In this document: in pieces, positions 1 through 9,100 of the stretch | Layout: every line of letters begins with the position of its first letter | Numbering within the stretch: the stretch's first letter is position 1 | NCBI GenBank assembly: GCA_035292585.1 | Contig: DATDPU010000148.1 | Location: forward strand, 14,352-78,351 | DNA: 64,000 bases | Reading direction: 5' to 3' | Origin: DASSFZ01 sp035292585 | GTDB lineage: Bacteria; Chloroflexota; Anaerolineae; Fen-1058 | Notes under the pieces: model-generated | The model's input: the letters and a program-made list of their open reading frames with translations, nothing else | Database searches by the model: none | What the model was told of the DNA's origin: nothing | Translations under genes and position numbers: made by a program

Positions 1-1
1 G

Positions 2-172
2 ACTGGCAACTACGAAGTCGATCAGGGTCAGCCGCTCTCGATGATCTCGGGCACCGAGGTACGCGAGACCCTGCGGGCCGACAGACGCCTGCCGGACTGG
101 TTTATGCGCGACCTGGTTCAGGAAGTGCTGCTGGCGGAAATGAGAAGCGGCAAATCGATGTTCTACGAATAG
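2..172 (+). CDS. ATP-sulfurylase-like protein, C-terminal end (partial)
   Basis: The reading frame is open from the window edge to a TAG at 170-172 and encodes 56 residues. It contains ISGTEVRETLRA followed by LPDWFMRDLVQEVL, which resembles the end of sulfate adenylyltransferase (ATP sulfurylase), where an SGT.vRe.L motif precedes a P.wf.R..V..vL helix. That enzyme makes adenosine phosphosulfate from ATP and sulfate in the cytoplasm. The gene lies 52 bp upstream of a polysaccharide cluster on the same strand, so a role in making sulfated surface sugars is possible but only inferred. The N-terminal catalytic part is outside the window, so a different nucleotidyltransferase of this superfamily cannot be excluded. 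Confidence 0.6.
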   Translation, partial: TGNYEVDQGQPLSMISGTEVRETLRADRRLPDWFMRDLVQEVLLAEMRSGKSMFYE

Positions 173-224
173 CGCCCCATGCTCAGGCAGCCGCAGAGCA
201 GCCTATAAGGATTCGGAGAGAAAC

Positions 225-1562
225 TTGAATACACCTGTCCGCAACGCGCCTTCCGGCTTAAGTCTACGAGCCAATTTCTCATGGACATTCATCGGCAACA
301 CCGTTAATGCTGGTTCCTGGTTTTTAATGACAGCCGTGCTGGCCAAACTTGGCTCGCCTGAGCATGTCGGCCAGTTTGCGCTGGGGTTGGCGCTGACTGC
401 GCCGATCTTCATGTTTGCTACTTTGCGCTTGCGCGATGTTCAGGCCACGGATCATAAGCAAGAGTATCTTTTTGGCGACTATTTCGCGATGCGCCTGATT
501 ACGACCGGCCTGGCCCTGCTGGCTGTGGTGGGGATGGTCGTCGTTTCAGGTTTCGAATTGGAAGTGTCGCTGGTTATACTGGCGACAGCGATGTCCAAAG
601 CGGTGGAAGCGATTAGTGATGCTTTTTATGGCCTCTTCATGCAGCAGGAACGATTGGACCGGATTGCCAAGTCCATGATCATCAAGGGACCGTTGTCGTT
701 GCTCGGTCTTGGCCTCGGCTTTTATCTGACGGGCAGCGTTTTCTGGGGGGTGATCGGTTTGACTCTGGCGCGGGCGGTGATGACGGTAGGTTATGATATT
801 CGAAACGCGACCTTGACTCTGAATCCAGCCGCGCAGCTAATGGGTCATATCATTCCAAAAGATTTTCCGGGGCCGCGCTGGAATCGCGTCATCCTGACCA
901 GATTGTTCTGGCTTACCTTACCCTTGGGCCTTGTAACCATGTTGATCTCATTCAATGCCAATGTTCCCCGTTATTTCATCGAGGGATATCTGGGTGTGCA
1001 TCTGCTCGGCATCTTTGCCGCCATAACCGCTTTCCAAAAGGCCGCCCCGACGGTGGTACAGGCGCTGGGGCGCTCGGCCAGTCCGCGATTAGCCAAGTAC
1101 TATGCCGCAGACAACATCAGGGCGTTTCGTAAACTCACGTTTCGACTCATCGGGATTGGCGCCCTGTTAGGTAGCGCCGGACTCCTGGTCGCTTTGGTTG
1201 CCGGACGTGAACTTCTGACTTTGTTCTACGGAGCGGAGTACGCGCTGCCTGGACTGTTTGTCTTGGTCATGATAGACGCCGGACTCGACTACATATCAAC
1301 GATGCTTCTTTTTGTCATCACCTCGGCCAGGTATCTGAGAGTACAGTTACCCTTGTATCTGCTCACGACCGCTACCGTAGCTCTGGGTTGTTACCTACTC
1401 GTTCCGTCTAGCGGGTTGCAGGGAGCTGCTCTGGCCATCATTATTTCGGAGATTGTTCGGCTGGTGGGCAGTCTCGCTGTTGTTTGGCACGCGCTGCGTT
1501 CGCTCCACCGGCACTCCCGGACGCCGGCCCCCCAGATTTCAGCCTACAAACTTCAGGGGTAG
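225..1562 (+). CDS. Wzx-type polysaccharide flippase / oligosaccharide exporter
   Basis: This 445-residue integral membrane protein has about twelve to fourteen hydrophobic segments spread over its whole length, as expected of MOP-superfamily flippases (Wzx/PST). These move lipid-linked sugar units across the cytoplasmic membrane. The N-terminus (NFSWTFIGNTVNAGSWFLM) resembles the first helix of lipopolysaccharide-biosynthesis exporters. The start is TTG at 225 with a GGAGAG motif 5-10 bases upstream; no better ATG matches the family N-terminus. It heads a + strand cluster with a kinase-like protein, glycosyltransferase, methyltransferase, acyltransferase and deacetylase, supporting a role in exopolysaccharide or glycolipid export. 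The substrate cannot be predicted from sequence. Confidence 0.85.
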   Translation: MNTPVRNAPSGLSLRANFSWTFIGNTVNAGSWFLMTAVLAKLGSPEHVGQFALGLALTAPIFMFATLRLRDVQATDHKQEYLFGDYFAMRLITTGLALLAVVGMVVVSGFELEVSLVILATAMSKAVEAISDAFYGLFMQQERLDRIAKSMIIKGPLSLLGLGLGFYLTGSVFWGVIGLTLARAVMTVGYDIRNATLTLNPAAQLMGHIIPKDFPGPRWNRVILTRLFWLTLPLGLVTMLISFNANVPRYFIEGYLGVHLLGIFAAITAFQKAAPTVVQALGRSASPRLAKYYAADNIRAFRKLTFRLIGIGALLGSAGLLVALVAGRELLTLFYGAEYALPGLFVLVMIDAGLDYISTMLLFVITSARYLRVQLPLYLLTTATVALGCYLLVPSSGLQGAALAIIISEIVRLVGSLAVVWHALRSLHRHSRTPAPQISAYKLQG

Positions 1563-1568
1563 GTTTAA

Positions 1569-3101
1569 ATGCTAAAAGAGCCTTTTCCTACGCACCAGGA
1601 GATTACCTTGACCGCAACATTGGTCGATGGCCTCGTAGCTACCTTCAATCGGGAAGAGATTGTGTATTGCCATTGGAAAAGTAACATTGATCTGGCCCAG
1701 GCCACGGCCGGCAAGACCGATCTCGATCTACTTGTCGATCGGAAATCGTTGGCGCCGGCGCTTACCATTCTTTCGCGTCTCGGATTCAAGGCCGCCGTTG
1801 CCCGCTGGGGAGCAAATCCGCCGAGTATCTGCCATTTTTACGGTCTCGATCCAGACACCCACGCGCTGATTCATGTCCATCTTTTCACCCGGGTGCTCAC
1901 GGGTGAATCCTATGTGAAAAGTCATCTGTTTCCTTTTGAGTCGATGCTGCTAGAGAATGCGACCTATTCTGATCGAATTCGGGTAACCTCCAAGCCGGCC
2001 GAGCTCGTCTTGTTTACTCTGCGAATGTTCGTCAAGTACGGCTCGTTGCTCGATCTCGTAGCTCTGCGGCGAAAGTCTGAGAGCCTCAGAGCAGAGGTCC
2101 GCTGGCTGCAAGACGGCGATGATCTGACCGAGGCGTTGTCCTTGTTGAAGCAACATTGCCCGGTGATAGACGAGCAATTGTTTGTCACGTGCGTTGAGAC
2201 CCTCAATAGCCATCGTCCGCTCATTAGCAGAATGATATTGGCCCAACAAATCCGGCGACGGCTTAAGGTGTATGCCAAGTACGCCTTTTTCAAGCGGCTC
2301 CTGGCCTATACTCAGGTGCTGTGGGCTGAAGTGCAGCGGCGTCTGGGAACAAAACAGAAGAATAAGGTATTACGGGCAGGGGGGAGCGTCATTGCTTTTG
2401 TCGGCGCGGATGCAACCGGTAAATCCACGCTCGTCACAGAGACGGGGCGCTGGTTAGGTGATACGTTCACCGTCAACGTTATCCACACCGGCAAACCACC
2501 GTCATCCTGGTTGACAACCCCGGTCAATCTTGTCTTGCCGCTGGTTCGCCGCCTAACATCTTCACGCCGTGAGAAGCATCTTGAAAGTCAGACCGCCTCA
2601 AGCGGTTCGGAGCCGGCCTGGCACGAATTCAAGGGTCTGTCTTCTTTACCCTATGCGTTGAGAGCCGTTACCCTGGCCTGGGATCGGCAGCGGCTCATAC
2701 TCAAGGCCAGACGTCTGGCCGCAGAGGGTGAAATCATTGTCTGCGATCGCTATCCGTCAAGGATAACCGGGGCCATGGACAGTCCTCGGTTAGTGGAAGC
2801 GCCGCTCAAGAGGGGGCTGGTGGCGACAATCTATAATCGCCTGACCCGGCTTGAAGAACGACTTTACAGGCAAATTCCGCCCCCCGACATTGTCCTCAAG
2901 CTCAAGGTGTCACTCGCCACGGCCAAAAGACGAAATCGTGACCGCAACGCGCAAGATGGCGATGCTTACCTGGAAGGTCGTCACCGCCAGAGCCAGGAAT
3001 GGCATATGCCTGGGACAAGGTATGTATACGATATAGATACCGAGCAATCTCTGAAAGAGACCATTCGTTGTGTCAAGCAGGCCATTTGGGAATCACTCTA
3101 G
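1569..3101 (+). CDS. Nucleotidyltransferase-like / thymidylate-kinase-like fusion protein
   Basis: The 510-residue protein has two parts. Residues about 20-220 carry HWKSN and a TDLDLLV motif of the nucleotidyltransferase fold (G-T-D-x-D-L type), as in MNT-like proteins. After about residue 275 a P-loop kinase begins with FVGADATGKST, followed near residue 391 by a CDRYPS motif typical of the thymidylate kinase family. Similar fusions are known in polysaccharide and glycan clusters, but their reaction is not established; phosphorylation of a sugar, lipid or nucleotide carrier is possible. It starts 6 bp after the flippase stop and is surely co-transcribed. A true dTMP kinase is about 200 residues, so a housekeeping role is unlikely. 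Confidence 0.75.
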   Translation: MLKEPFPTHQEITLTATLVDGLVATFNREEIVYCHWKSNIDLAQATAGKTDLDLLVDRKSLAPALTILSRLGFKAAVARWGANPPSICHFYGLDPDTHALIHVHLFTRVLTGESYVKSHLFPFESMLLENATYSDRIRVTSKPAELVLFTLRMFVKYGSLLDLVALRRKSESLRAEVRWLQDGDDLTEALSLLKQHCPVIDEQLFVTCVETLNSHRPLISRMILAQQIRRRLKVYAKYAFFKRLLAYTQVLWAEVQRRLGTKQKNKVLRAGGSVIAFVGADATGKSTLVTETGRWLGDTFTVNVIHTGKPPSSWLTTPVNLVLPLVRRLTSSRREKHLESQTASSGSEPAWHEFKGLSSLPYALRAVTLAWDRQRLILKARRLAAEGEIIVCDRYPSRITGAMDSPRLVEAPLKRGLVATIYNRLTRLEERLYRQIPPPDIVLKLKVSLATAKRRNRDRNAQDGDAYLEGRHRQSQEWHMPGTRYVYDIDTEQSLKETIRCVKQAIWESL

Positions 3102-3564
3102 TGCTTCGACAACTTGAAGTTGCATAGTTCCTGCCGCAGTTGCAGTGCGCAGCCGCCCCGTGGGCCTGCGGCGGACGGCAGTGCAACTGCCGTCCCAACC
3201 CCGCAGAATTAGGCGGTCGGGGTACTAGTGCTTCGACAATTTGAAGTTGCGTAGTTCCCGCCGCAGTTCATTGCCTTCTAAAGAGGGCGGCGGCCTGCCG
3301 ACGATCGCAGCGAAGAGGGTTGTGCCATCCGAACCCCGCAGAAGTAAGTGGTCAAGGGCTAAGTACCCTACCACAGGGAAAATGACGGGTAGCTTAGCCC
3401 CTGGTGGGCGTCTGATGGGCACGAGTTTCGATGAGGCATTCGTCCTGGCCTACTCAACCAGGTAGTTTAGCCCCTGGTGGGCGTCTGACGGGCACGAGGC
3501 CCTACGCTACGCCCATCAAAATCACTGTGGCGGAGCACTAGCGCCATGAGAAAGGAAACTAAAT
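3098..3564. repeat. Repeat-filled spacer inside the polysaccharide cluster
   Basis: This gap of about 460 bp has no credible gene. A 44-bp unit beginning CTAGTGCTTCGACAA occurs at 3098-3141 (starting over the stop codon of the preceding gene) and again at 3225-3268 with four or five differences. Between the two copies lie GGCAGTGCAACTGCC-type palindromes. A second family, starting GGTAG(C/T)TTAGCCCCTGG, occurs at 3388-3425 and 3461-3520; the same family recurs at 9101, 18791, 18865 and 47511. A block near 3310 (CAGCGAAGAGGGTTGTG) reappears inverted at about 36282. Confidence 0.8.
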
Positions 3565-4668
3565 GTGAAAATTGCTTTCATAATCACCCGGTCGGATGAC
3601 ATCGGTGGGGCGCAGATCCACGTCAGGGATTTGTCGACGGCGCTCAGGGCAGCCGGCCACGACGCGGTGGTCCTCGCCGGCGCCAACGGTGTCCTCGCAG
3701 ACGAACTGCGCGCGCACGGCGTTCCATATTATTCCCTACGTTATCTGGCCCGAGAAGTTGGACCACTCCACGACGTCCGCACCGTCTCGGAACTTCGCGA
3801 GACGCTGCGCGAAATCCGGCCTGACATCATTTCCACCCATTCTACCAAGGCCGGGTTCATCGGCCGAATCGCCGGCAAGACGCTCGGCATCCCCACCCTG
3901 TTCACGGCGCACGGCTGGGGGTTCACCGACGGGCGCCCGCCTCTCCAGGCGTTCGCGTTCTGGGCGGTCGAACGGGCAACCGCGGCGTGGGCGGCGCGGA
4001 TCATCACGGTGTGTGAGTCGGATCGCACGGCTGCCGTTCGCGCGCGTGTGACAGCCAGCGATCGCCTGGTAACCATTCACAACGCCATGCCCGACATCGA
4101 CACAACACTGCGGGCCAGGCCGGGCAATTCGCCGGCGCAGTTAGTGATGGTCGCTAGACTTTCGCGCTGGAAAGACCAGCCAACCCTGCTGCATGCCCTT
4201 TCGGGCTTGAAGGCTCTGGATTGGCAGCTCGAGTTGGTTGGCGACGGTCCCCTGCGTGGGCCGCTCGAAGAGCTGGCCCAAAGTCTGGGCCTCACGTCGC
4301 GGGTGACCTTCCTCGGCTTCCGCCGCGACGTTCCCGAGCGGATCGCCGAAGCGCAAGTGTTTCTGCTCATCAGCAAGTGGGAGGGCTTCCCGCGTTCCAT
4401 ACTCGAGGCCATGCGCGCTGGTCTGCCCGTGATTGCATCCGCTGTGGGTGGGGTTCGGGAATCTGTGGTGGATGGGACAACCGGCTTTGTGATTCCGCGT
4501 GGAGATGCAGTCCGTTTACGCGAATGCCTGCGCCAGCTCATCACGAGCTCCGAGCTGCGCGTCAGTATGGGCGAAGCCGGCCGCGCCCGTTATGAGGAAA
4601 TGTTCACCTTCGATCGCCTGGTTGAGCGAACCACGCAGGTGTATGAATCGGTCCTGGGAAGGAGATAG
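3565..4668 (+). CDS. Glycosyltransferase family 4 protein
   Basis: This 367-residue cytoplasmic GT-B glycosyltransferase retains the NDP-sugar. The N-terminal acceptor domain opens with a glycine-rich loop (DIGGAQIHVRDL). The C-terminal domain carries VARLSRWKDQ, a GDGPLR loop, and the EGFPRSILEAMRAG E-x7-E signature near residues 273-286 of family GT4. The start is GTG at 3565 with AAAGGAAAC upstream. It lies in the polysaccharide cluster just before the methyltransferase and probably adds one sugar to the repeat unit. Donor and linkage cannot be deduced. Confidence 0.9.
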   Translation: MKIAFIITRSDDIGGAQIHVRDLSTALRAAGHDAVVLAGANGVLADELRAHGVPYYSLRYLAREVGPLHDVRTVSELRETLREIRPDIISTHSTKAGFIGRIAGKTLGIPTLFTAHGWGFTDGRPPLQAFAFWAVERATAAWAARIITVCESDRTAAVRARVTASDRLVTIHNAMPDIDTTLRARPGNSPAQLVMVARLSRWKDQPTLLHALSGLKALDWQLELVGDGPLRGPLEELAQSLGLTSRVTFLGFRRDVPERIAEAQVFLLISKWEGFPRSILEAMRAGLPVIASAVGGVRESVVDGTTGFVIPRGDAVRLRECLRQLITSSELRVSMGEAGRARYEEMFTFDRLVERTTQVYESVLGRR

Positions 4669-4673
4669 CAGCC

Positions 4674-5570
4674 TTGAATTCAGTCATGGTCAACACCCCA
4701 TTAAACGTAACCCGCTGCCCGATCTGTGGCGCAGACAGCCGGTACCTCCGAAGAGGCTACTATGTCAAATGCTCGGAGTGCAAAGTGGCTTTTCGGGAGC
4801 AGCATGAATCCGTCGCTGAACTGGATGAATATTGGCAGAAAGAGTTTTGGACAGACGAAGAGATAGCGAAGCGTAAAAATCGCGAGCCTGTGTTTCGAGA
4901 CGCCTTTGAGCTGTTGCGCCATCAGAAGCCCAACGGCGGGGCCGTCCTGGACATTGGTTGCGGTATTGGCACTTTTCTTGCGGTATGCCGCGCCGGGGGC
5001 TGGAACGTGACCGGCGTCGAGCCTTCGTCCATCGCCTGTGAAGTCGCCAGACGAGAGTACGGACTCGAGCTGATCAACGAGCCGTTCTCGAGCGCCATGT
5101 TCCAGGGGAAGAAATTCGACGCGATCTTCGCCGCCCAGGTTCTCCATCACCTGCCGGACCCGGCGGCTTTTGTCGCGGATATCGACCGCGTGCTGGCCGA
5201 CGACGGAATTCTGATCCTGCGAACACCCAACTTAATCCCGCTAGAACTGAGTCTACTCCTACAACGCCTTCTCGGCCGGGAAAAAGAATTTTTCTGCGGC
5301 CCCGCCCTATACACGTTTCATCCGAATACGTTGTCGCTACTTTTCCGGCGGCTAGACTATCGTGAAGTCACGTTCGTGAATTCCAGACCGTACCTGGAGA
5401 CGCCAGCTGCGCCCCGGCAGCCCGGTCAGTCCGTCGGCGCAAATCTCCGGCGCCTTTCGGTAACAGCGCTTAAGCGGGCAACCTATGGCGCCGTAGAGGT
5501 CGTCCACAAGCTGAGCAGTGGACGGGTGGTTGTGGGTCCTTCGATCTTTGTGGTTGCCCGAAAGAAGTAG
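4674..5570 (+). CDS. Class I SAM-dependent methyltransferase with N-terminal zinc ribbon
   Basis: The 298-residue protein begins with a four-cysteine ribbon (CPICG near residue 15, CSEC near residue 33) followed by a Rossmann methyltransferase domain with motif I VLDIGCGIGTFL at about 91-102 and a QVLHHLPDP motif near 155. This arrangement is typical of sugar or lipid methyltransferases in surface-glycan clusters. The TTG at 4674 follows AAGGAGA by about eight bases; an in-frame ATG four codons later is an alternative start. The gene sits five bases after the GT4 stop, so they are co-transcribed. Confidence 0.85.
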   Translation: MNSVMVNTPLNVTRCPICGADSRYLRRGYYVKCSECKVAFREQHESVAELDEYWQKEFWTDEEIAKRKNREPVFRDAFELLRHQKPNGGAVLDIGCGIGTFLAVCRAGGWNVTGVEPSSIACEVARREYGLELINEPFSSAMFQGKKFDAIFAAQVLHHLPDPAAFVADIDRVLADDGILILRTPNLIPLELSLLLQRLLGREKEFFCGPALYTFHPNTLSLLFRRLDYREVTFVNSRPYLETPAAPRQPGQSVGANLRRLSVTALKRATYGAVEVVHKLSSGRVVVGPSIFVVARKK

Positions 5571-5603
5571 CGCTCGACACGTCACGTATGCGGGAGGCGC
5601 AAG

Positions 5604-6215
5604 ATGGTCAAATATGTTGGGGAGGTCATTCGTCATACGTTCTCCCTGCGATTCCTTGTCTCGGTGTTCTACAGTTTCGCTTACTACATCCACGAGCACG
5701 TAGTCTGGCGAGCCAACATCCATGCGGCGAGGGATGTCAGGATCCACGCCACGGCTTCCATAAGAAACGCGCAGAACGTCTACGTGGGTAAAAATTCCCA
5801 CATCAATCACTTGTGTTGCGTCTGGGCTACCGAAAACTCGAAAATAGTCCTGGGTGACAACCTTCTAATGGGGCCTGGGGTCTGCATATTTTCGAGCAAC
5901 CACAGCATGGTCAAGGGCCAGCCGATGACGTTCCAGGAACGGAAAGAGGCGTCGATCGTGATTGGGGACGACGTGTGGTTGGGCGCGCACAGCGTGATCA
6001 CTGCCGGAACGCAGATAGCGAACGGCGTTATCGTCGCCGCGGGCGCCGTCGTGACCCGCAGCATCACTCAGGAAGGCGTGATCGTCGGCGGGATTCCCGC
6101 GAAGATTATCGGGGAGCGGCCCTCGGCCCCCGAGCTCAATATCAACACCCTGGACGCCCTGGTAAAGGTTGGCGCTCCCGGCTTCAACGGGAAAAAGGAC
6201 GCGGGTGAACACTGA
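5604..6215 (+). CDS. Acyltransferase with left-handed beta-helix (hexapeptide repeats)
   Basis: The 203 residues contain imperfect hexapeptide repeats from about 50 to 160, an FSSNHSM segment with the likely catalytic histidine, and GDDVWLGAHSVITAG, typical of WcaF/Maa/CysE-like O-acetyltransferases. The first 40 residues hold a hydrophobic stretch that might contact the membrane. It probably acetylates the glycan made by the surrounding genes using acetyl-CoA. It starts 33 bp after the methyltransferase stop, with a GGGAGGCG Shine-Dalgarno-like sequence before ATG. Confidence 0.85.
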   Translation: MVKYVGEVIRHTFSLRFLVSVFYSFAYYIHEHVVWRANIHAARDVRIHATASIRNAQNVYVGKNSHINHLCCVWATENSKIVLGDNLLMGPGVCIFSSNHSMVKGQPMTFQERKEASIVIGDDVWLGAHSVITAGTQIANGVIVAAGAVVTRSITQEGVIVGGIPAKIIGERPSAPELNINTLDALVKVGAPGFNGKKDAGEH

Positions 6216-6232
6216 TTCACACGGATATCGAA

Positions 6233-7081
6233 ATGAACTCAATCCTCAATGCCTTGACCATTGACGTCGAAGAGCATTTTCAGGTCCATGCCTTTGAGAC
6301 GGTAGTTGAGCGATCTGCCTGGGATCACTTTCCCAGCCGGGTTGTCGCCAACACCCAGCGCATTCTGCGCCTGCTGGCAGAATATGAGGTGCGGGCTACC
6401 TTCTTTGTATTAGGCTGGGTGGCTGATCGCTATCCTGATCTCGTCAAGCAGATCGCTATAAGCGGTCATGAAATAGCCACCCATGGATATTGGCACGAAC
6501 TTGTTTATCGCCAGACGCCGGATGAGTTCGCGGCTGACCTATGCCAATCGCTTGGGGCGATTGGGCGAGCATTTAACGGCCTACAACCGGCAGGCTATCG
6601 CGCCCCGTCTTTTTCAATTACCCACCAATCTTTGTGGGCTTTGGATATCCTGCGTGATCACCGCATCCTGTATGACTCAAGCATCTTCCCACTGGCTGCT
6701 CACGATCGCTATGGCATAAAGGATGCCCATCGGTTCGCAAATAAAACGTGGGGTGGTTTGTGGGAGTTTCCGGTCAGCACCATCCGGTTGGGCAAACAGA
6801 ATTGGCCGGTGGCCGGCGGCGGCTATTTCCGACTTTTCCCGCTATGGATCACGCGCCAGGCCATTCGCCAGCTGAATGCGCCAGGCCATCCAGCCGTCAT
6901 CTACCTGCATCCCTGGGAATTTGACCCGGATCAGCCCCGCATACCCGATGCGCCTGTGCTCTCTCGTTTTCGTCACTACGTCAATATACACAAAACCGAA
7001 AGCCGACTACGGGCGCTGCTGAAGGAATTCAAGTTCGCGCCTATGTGTGAGGTTTTTGCCGGTAGTTTGGAGGTAGGGTGA
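6233..7081 (+). CDS. Polysaccharide deacetylase, XrtA/PEP-CTERM-locus type (DUF3473)
   Basis: The 282-residue protein matches the deacetylase subfamily found in exosortase A (XrtA) polysaccharide loci. It has LTIDVEEHF at the N-terminus (the first metal Asp), FFVLGWVADRYPDL, GHEIATHGYWHE (metal-binding histidines), GYRAPSFSIT, and a C-terminal YLHPWEFDPDQPR characteristic of DUF3473. It lacks a signal peptide. It removes N- or O-acetyl groups from a growing polysaccharide. The start is 17 bp after the acyltransferase stop. No exosortase, PEP-CTERM substrate or EpsH-like gene is present in the window. Confidence 0.9.
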   Translation: MNSILNALTIDVEEHFQVHAFETVVERSAWDHFPSRVVANTQRILRLLAEYEVRATFFVLGWVADRYPDLVKQIAISGHEIATHGYWHELVYRQTPDEFAADLCQSLGAIGRAFNGLQPAGYRAPSFSITHQSLWALDILRDHRILYDSSIFPLAAHDRYGIKDAHRFANKTWGGLWEFPVSTIRLGKQNWPVAGGGYFRLFPLWITRQAIRQLNAPGHPAVIYLHPWEFDPDQPRIPDAPVLSRFRHYVNIHKTESRLRALLKEFKFAPMCEVFAGSLEVG

Positions 7082-7101
7082 TTAGGAGTTAGGCGCAGGG
7101 T

Positions 7102-9051
7102 CTAATGTTTAAACACGACGGGTAAATAAACGCCCCTATATTCAAAAGCGCCAATATCGGGAGCTAATCCATTATAGTCGTGGTTGATGCCCGGAATGAC
7201 AACCCCGGCATCAATAAGAGAACTCGCAGGATTTAGCGTGTATCGCCCATTGGAGGGGCCGGCGAAATCGGGATTGACGTTGAGCCCATTAGGCTCCTGA
7301 CCCGTTGCCGCGCTGAAAGCGGCCAGCGTGGCATAGTGGGTGACATCCCACAGCACGAGATCATGGTTGTTTCCGCTCGACAAGTTGTCGTAGTCCAAAT
7401 CAACCGGGTAGCTGACATCGCGATCGGCCACGGCGTATTTTACGCCAGACCAGATGTTATTGCGGGCGTAGATCGACGCCCAGCCACCGGACGAACCGCT
7501 ATTCAATTCGATGCCGGAGGAATCCGGCCTGACCGCGACCGCAGTGTTGTGAAGGATATAGATTGGGCCAGACTGGTTGCTGCTAGCGCTGTTGAATTTG
7601 AAGGAGTCACCGATATTATCGGTGTTGCCTACGCCGAAATGATAGATGAGATTCCGTATCGCATAAACCGGACCTTCGACGATCGGGGCGAAGGAGATAC
7701 CGGTCAACACGTCGTGGAAGGTATTGTTCCACAAGCGGACGTTGCTACACCAGCCATCAACCTGAACGCCATCGTCACCCGTGTCGTAAACCAGGTTGCC
7801 GTAAACGTCTGTTTCGTTGGTCTGACTAATCGGTTCACCGGGACAGACATCGAAGCCGTCGAAAAAACCGTGGAAGATGTTGCGACGGATGACGTTACCT
7901 CTTCCACTGGTAGACCCGCCGAAATAGACGCCGCCTCGCTCAAGATAGCTGGCCGCTTTAACGGCGTCCCAGGGCCAGTTGAAAATCGTATCGTAAAACT
8001 CATTATCCTGGATGACGTTACGCTGAGACACGTCTCTGATCGTGAGGCCCCCGTTGTTGATGGCAAACACGGAGCCCTGCACCAGGTTATTGCTGGCATT
8101 TTTGAAGTAGATTGCCCTGGCTTCGGTTCCCTGGCCATAGTGTCGAAAAGTCAGGTTGATGAAGTAGATATAGTCCCGTTCGACATCAAAGCCTCGATTG
8201 TATCGGGAGACGGCTATCACCGCGTTATTGGGGTTGGTGTCCCCGGCTAGATGAACATAGAGGGAATTTCCGTCGGCGTAAAAGCCGGGAATATTCCAAC
8301 TCAAATTTTGAAGGGCGCCTAGATCATTGTAAGGATAGAGACGCGCGCCATTCGCTGTGACCAGGCGAATCCCCTGCAAATGGGTGGTTGTCGAGTAGAT
8401 GCCACCGCCAGCGCCGGTCCAGCTACGGCGAGCCGGATCAGCGCCGTCCAGAATGGCCGCTTCATTGCCGTAACCACGGATCAAAATAGGCGCGCTTGGA
8501 GCGCCGGAGCGAGGTAAGGAGATCTCACCCTGATAGTAGACGCCGCCACGCAGCGCCACCTCATCGCCAGGCTGGGCGCGGCTAATCCCCTCGGCGAGTG
8601 AGCACGGCGCTAAGAGGCTACACGTTGCGCCGTTGCCGGTAGGACTGACGATGAAGGTGTTGTGCGCTGAAGGGATATTGATTTCTGTACGGGTGGAGGC
8701 GGCAGCCTGCACGCTGATGTTATCTAAAGGATCGCCGTCGGGGTCACTGAAGCTGACCCGGACGTCATAGGCGGTTCCCGGCTCTAGCCAGAAAAGACTA
8801 CCGACGAAACGGGTGTTGCTGATACGGGACAGGGGGAAACCGACTCGGTACGGCTCGCTACCCTTGCGATATTCTACGGTAGCAACCGCATTTTCATTGG
8901 GATCATCCGTATCGGCTATCGAAGCCGTGATCCCCATAGCCTGAAAGGTGCCATAGAGTTCTAGCGATGCGCCTGCGCCGGAGAGGGGAAATGGCAAGAC
9001 ACAGTCACCCGTTAGAAGAACCAGAAATAGTAACACCCGTAAGTTTCTCAT
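7102..9051 (-). CDS. Secreted right-handed parallel beta-helix protein, choice-of-anchor-Q-like
   Basis: From ATG at 9051 this encodes 649 residues. The ATG is preceded by AAAGAGG, and the start gives a clean signal peptide (MRNLRVLLFLVLLTG). An Ig-like stretch (to about residue 130) precedes a long beta-helix rich in N-x-I/V repeats such as NVIRRNIFHG and NNTFHDV. Near the C-terminus is DYNGLAPDIGAFEY, the hallmark of choice-of-anchor Q proteins, followed by a short tail GVYLPVVFKH. The fold is shared with pectate-lyase-like and carbohydrate-binding surface proteins; no catalytic residues could be assigned. It is convergent with the deacetylase, with 20 bp between stops. An upstream in-frame ATG at 9075 has no ribosome site and would spoil the signal peptide. 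Confidence 0.8.
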   Translation of the reverse strand: MRNLRVLLFLVLLTGDCVLPFPLSGAGASLELYGTFQAMGITASIADTDDPNENAVATVEYRKGSEPYRVGFPLSRISNTRFVGSLFWLEPGTAYDVRVSFSDPDGDPLDNISVQAAASTRTEINIPSAHNTFIVSPTGNGATCSLLAPCSLAEGISRAQPGDEVALRGGVYYQGEISLPRSGAPSAPILIRGYGNEAAILDGADPARRSWTGAGGGIYSTTTHLQGIRLVTANGARLYPYNDLGALQNLSWNIPGFYADGNSLYVHLAGDTNPNNAVIAVSRYNRGFDVERDYIYFINLTFRHYGQGTEARAIYFKNASNNLVQGSVFAINNGGLTIRDVSQRNVIQDNEFYDTIFNWPWDAVKAASYLERGGVYFGGSTSGRGNVIRRNIFHGFFDGFDVCPGEPISQTNETDVYGNLVYDTGDDGVQVDGWCSNVRLWNNTFHDVLTGISFAPIVEGPVYAIRNLIYHFGVGNTDNIGDSFKFNSASSNQSGPIYILHNTAVAVRPDSSGIELNSGSSGGWASIYARNNIWSGVKYAVADRDVSYPVDLDYDNLSSGNNHDLVLWDVTHYATLAAFSAATGQEPNGLNVNPDFAGPSNGRYTLNPASSLIDAGVVIPGINHDYNGLAPDIGAFEYRGVYLPVVFKH

Positions 9052-9100
9052 CGTAGCCTCTTTGTTGATAGTCATTGATTATCAGTACATCACCAAACCC

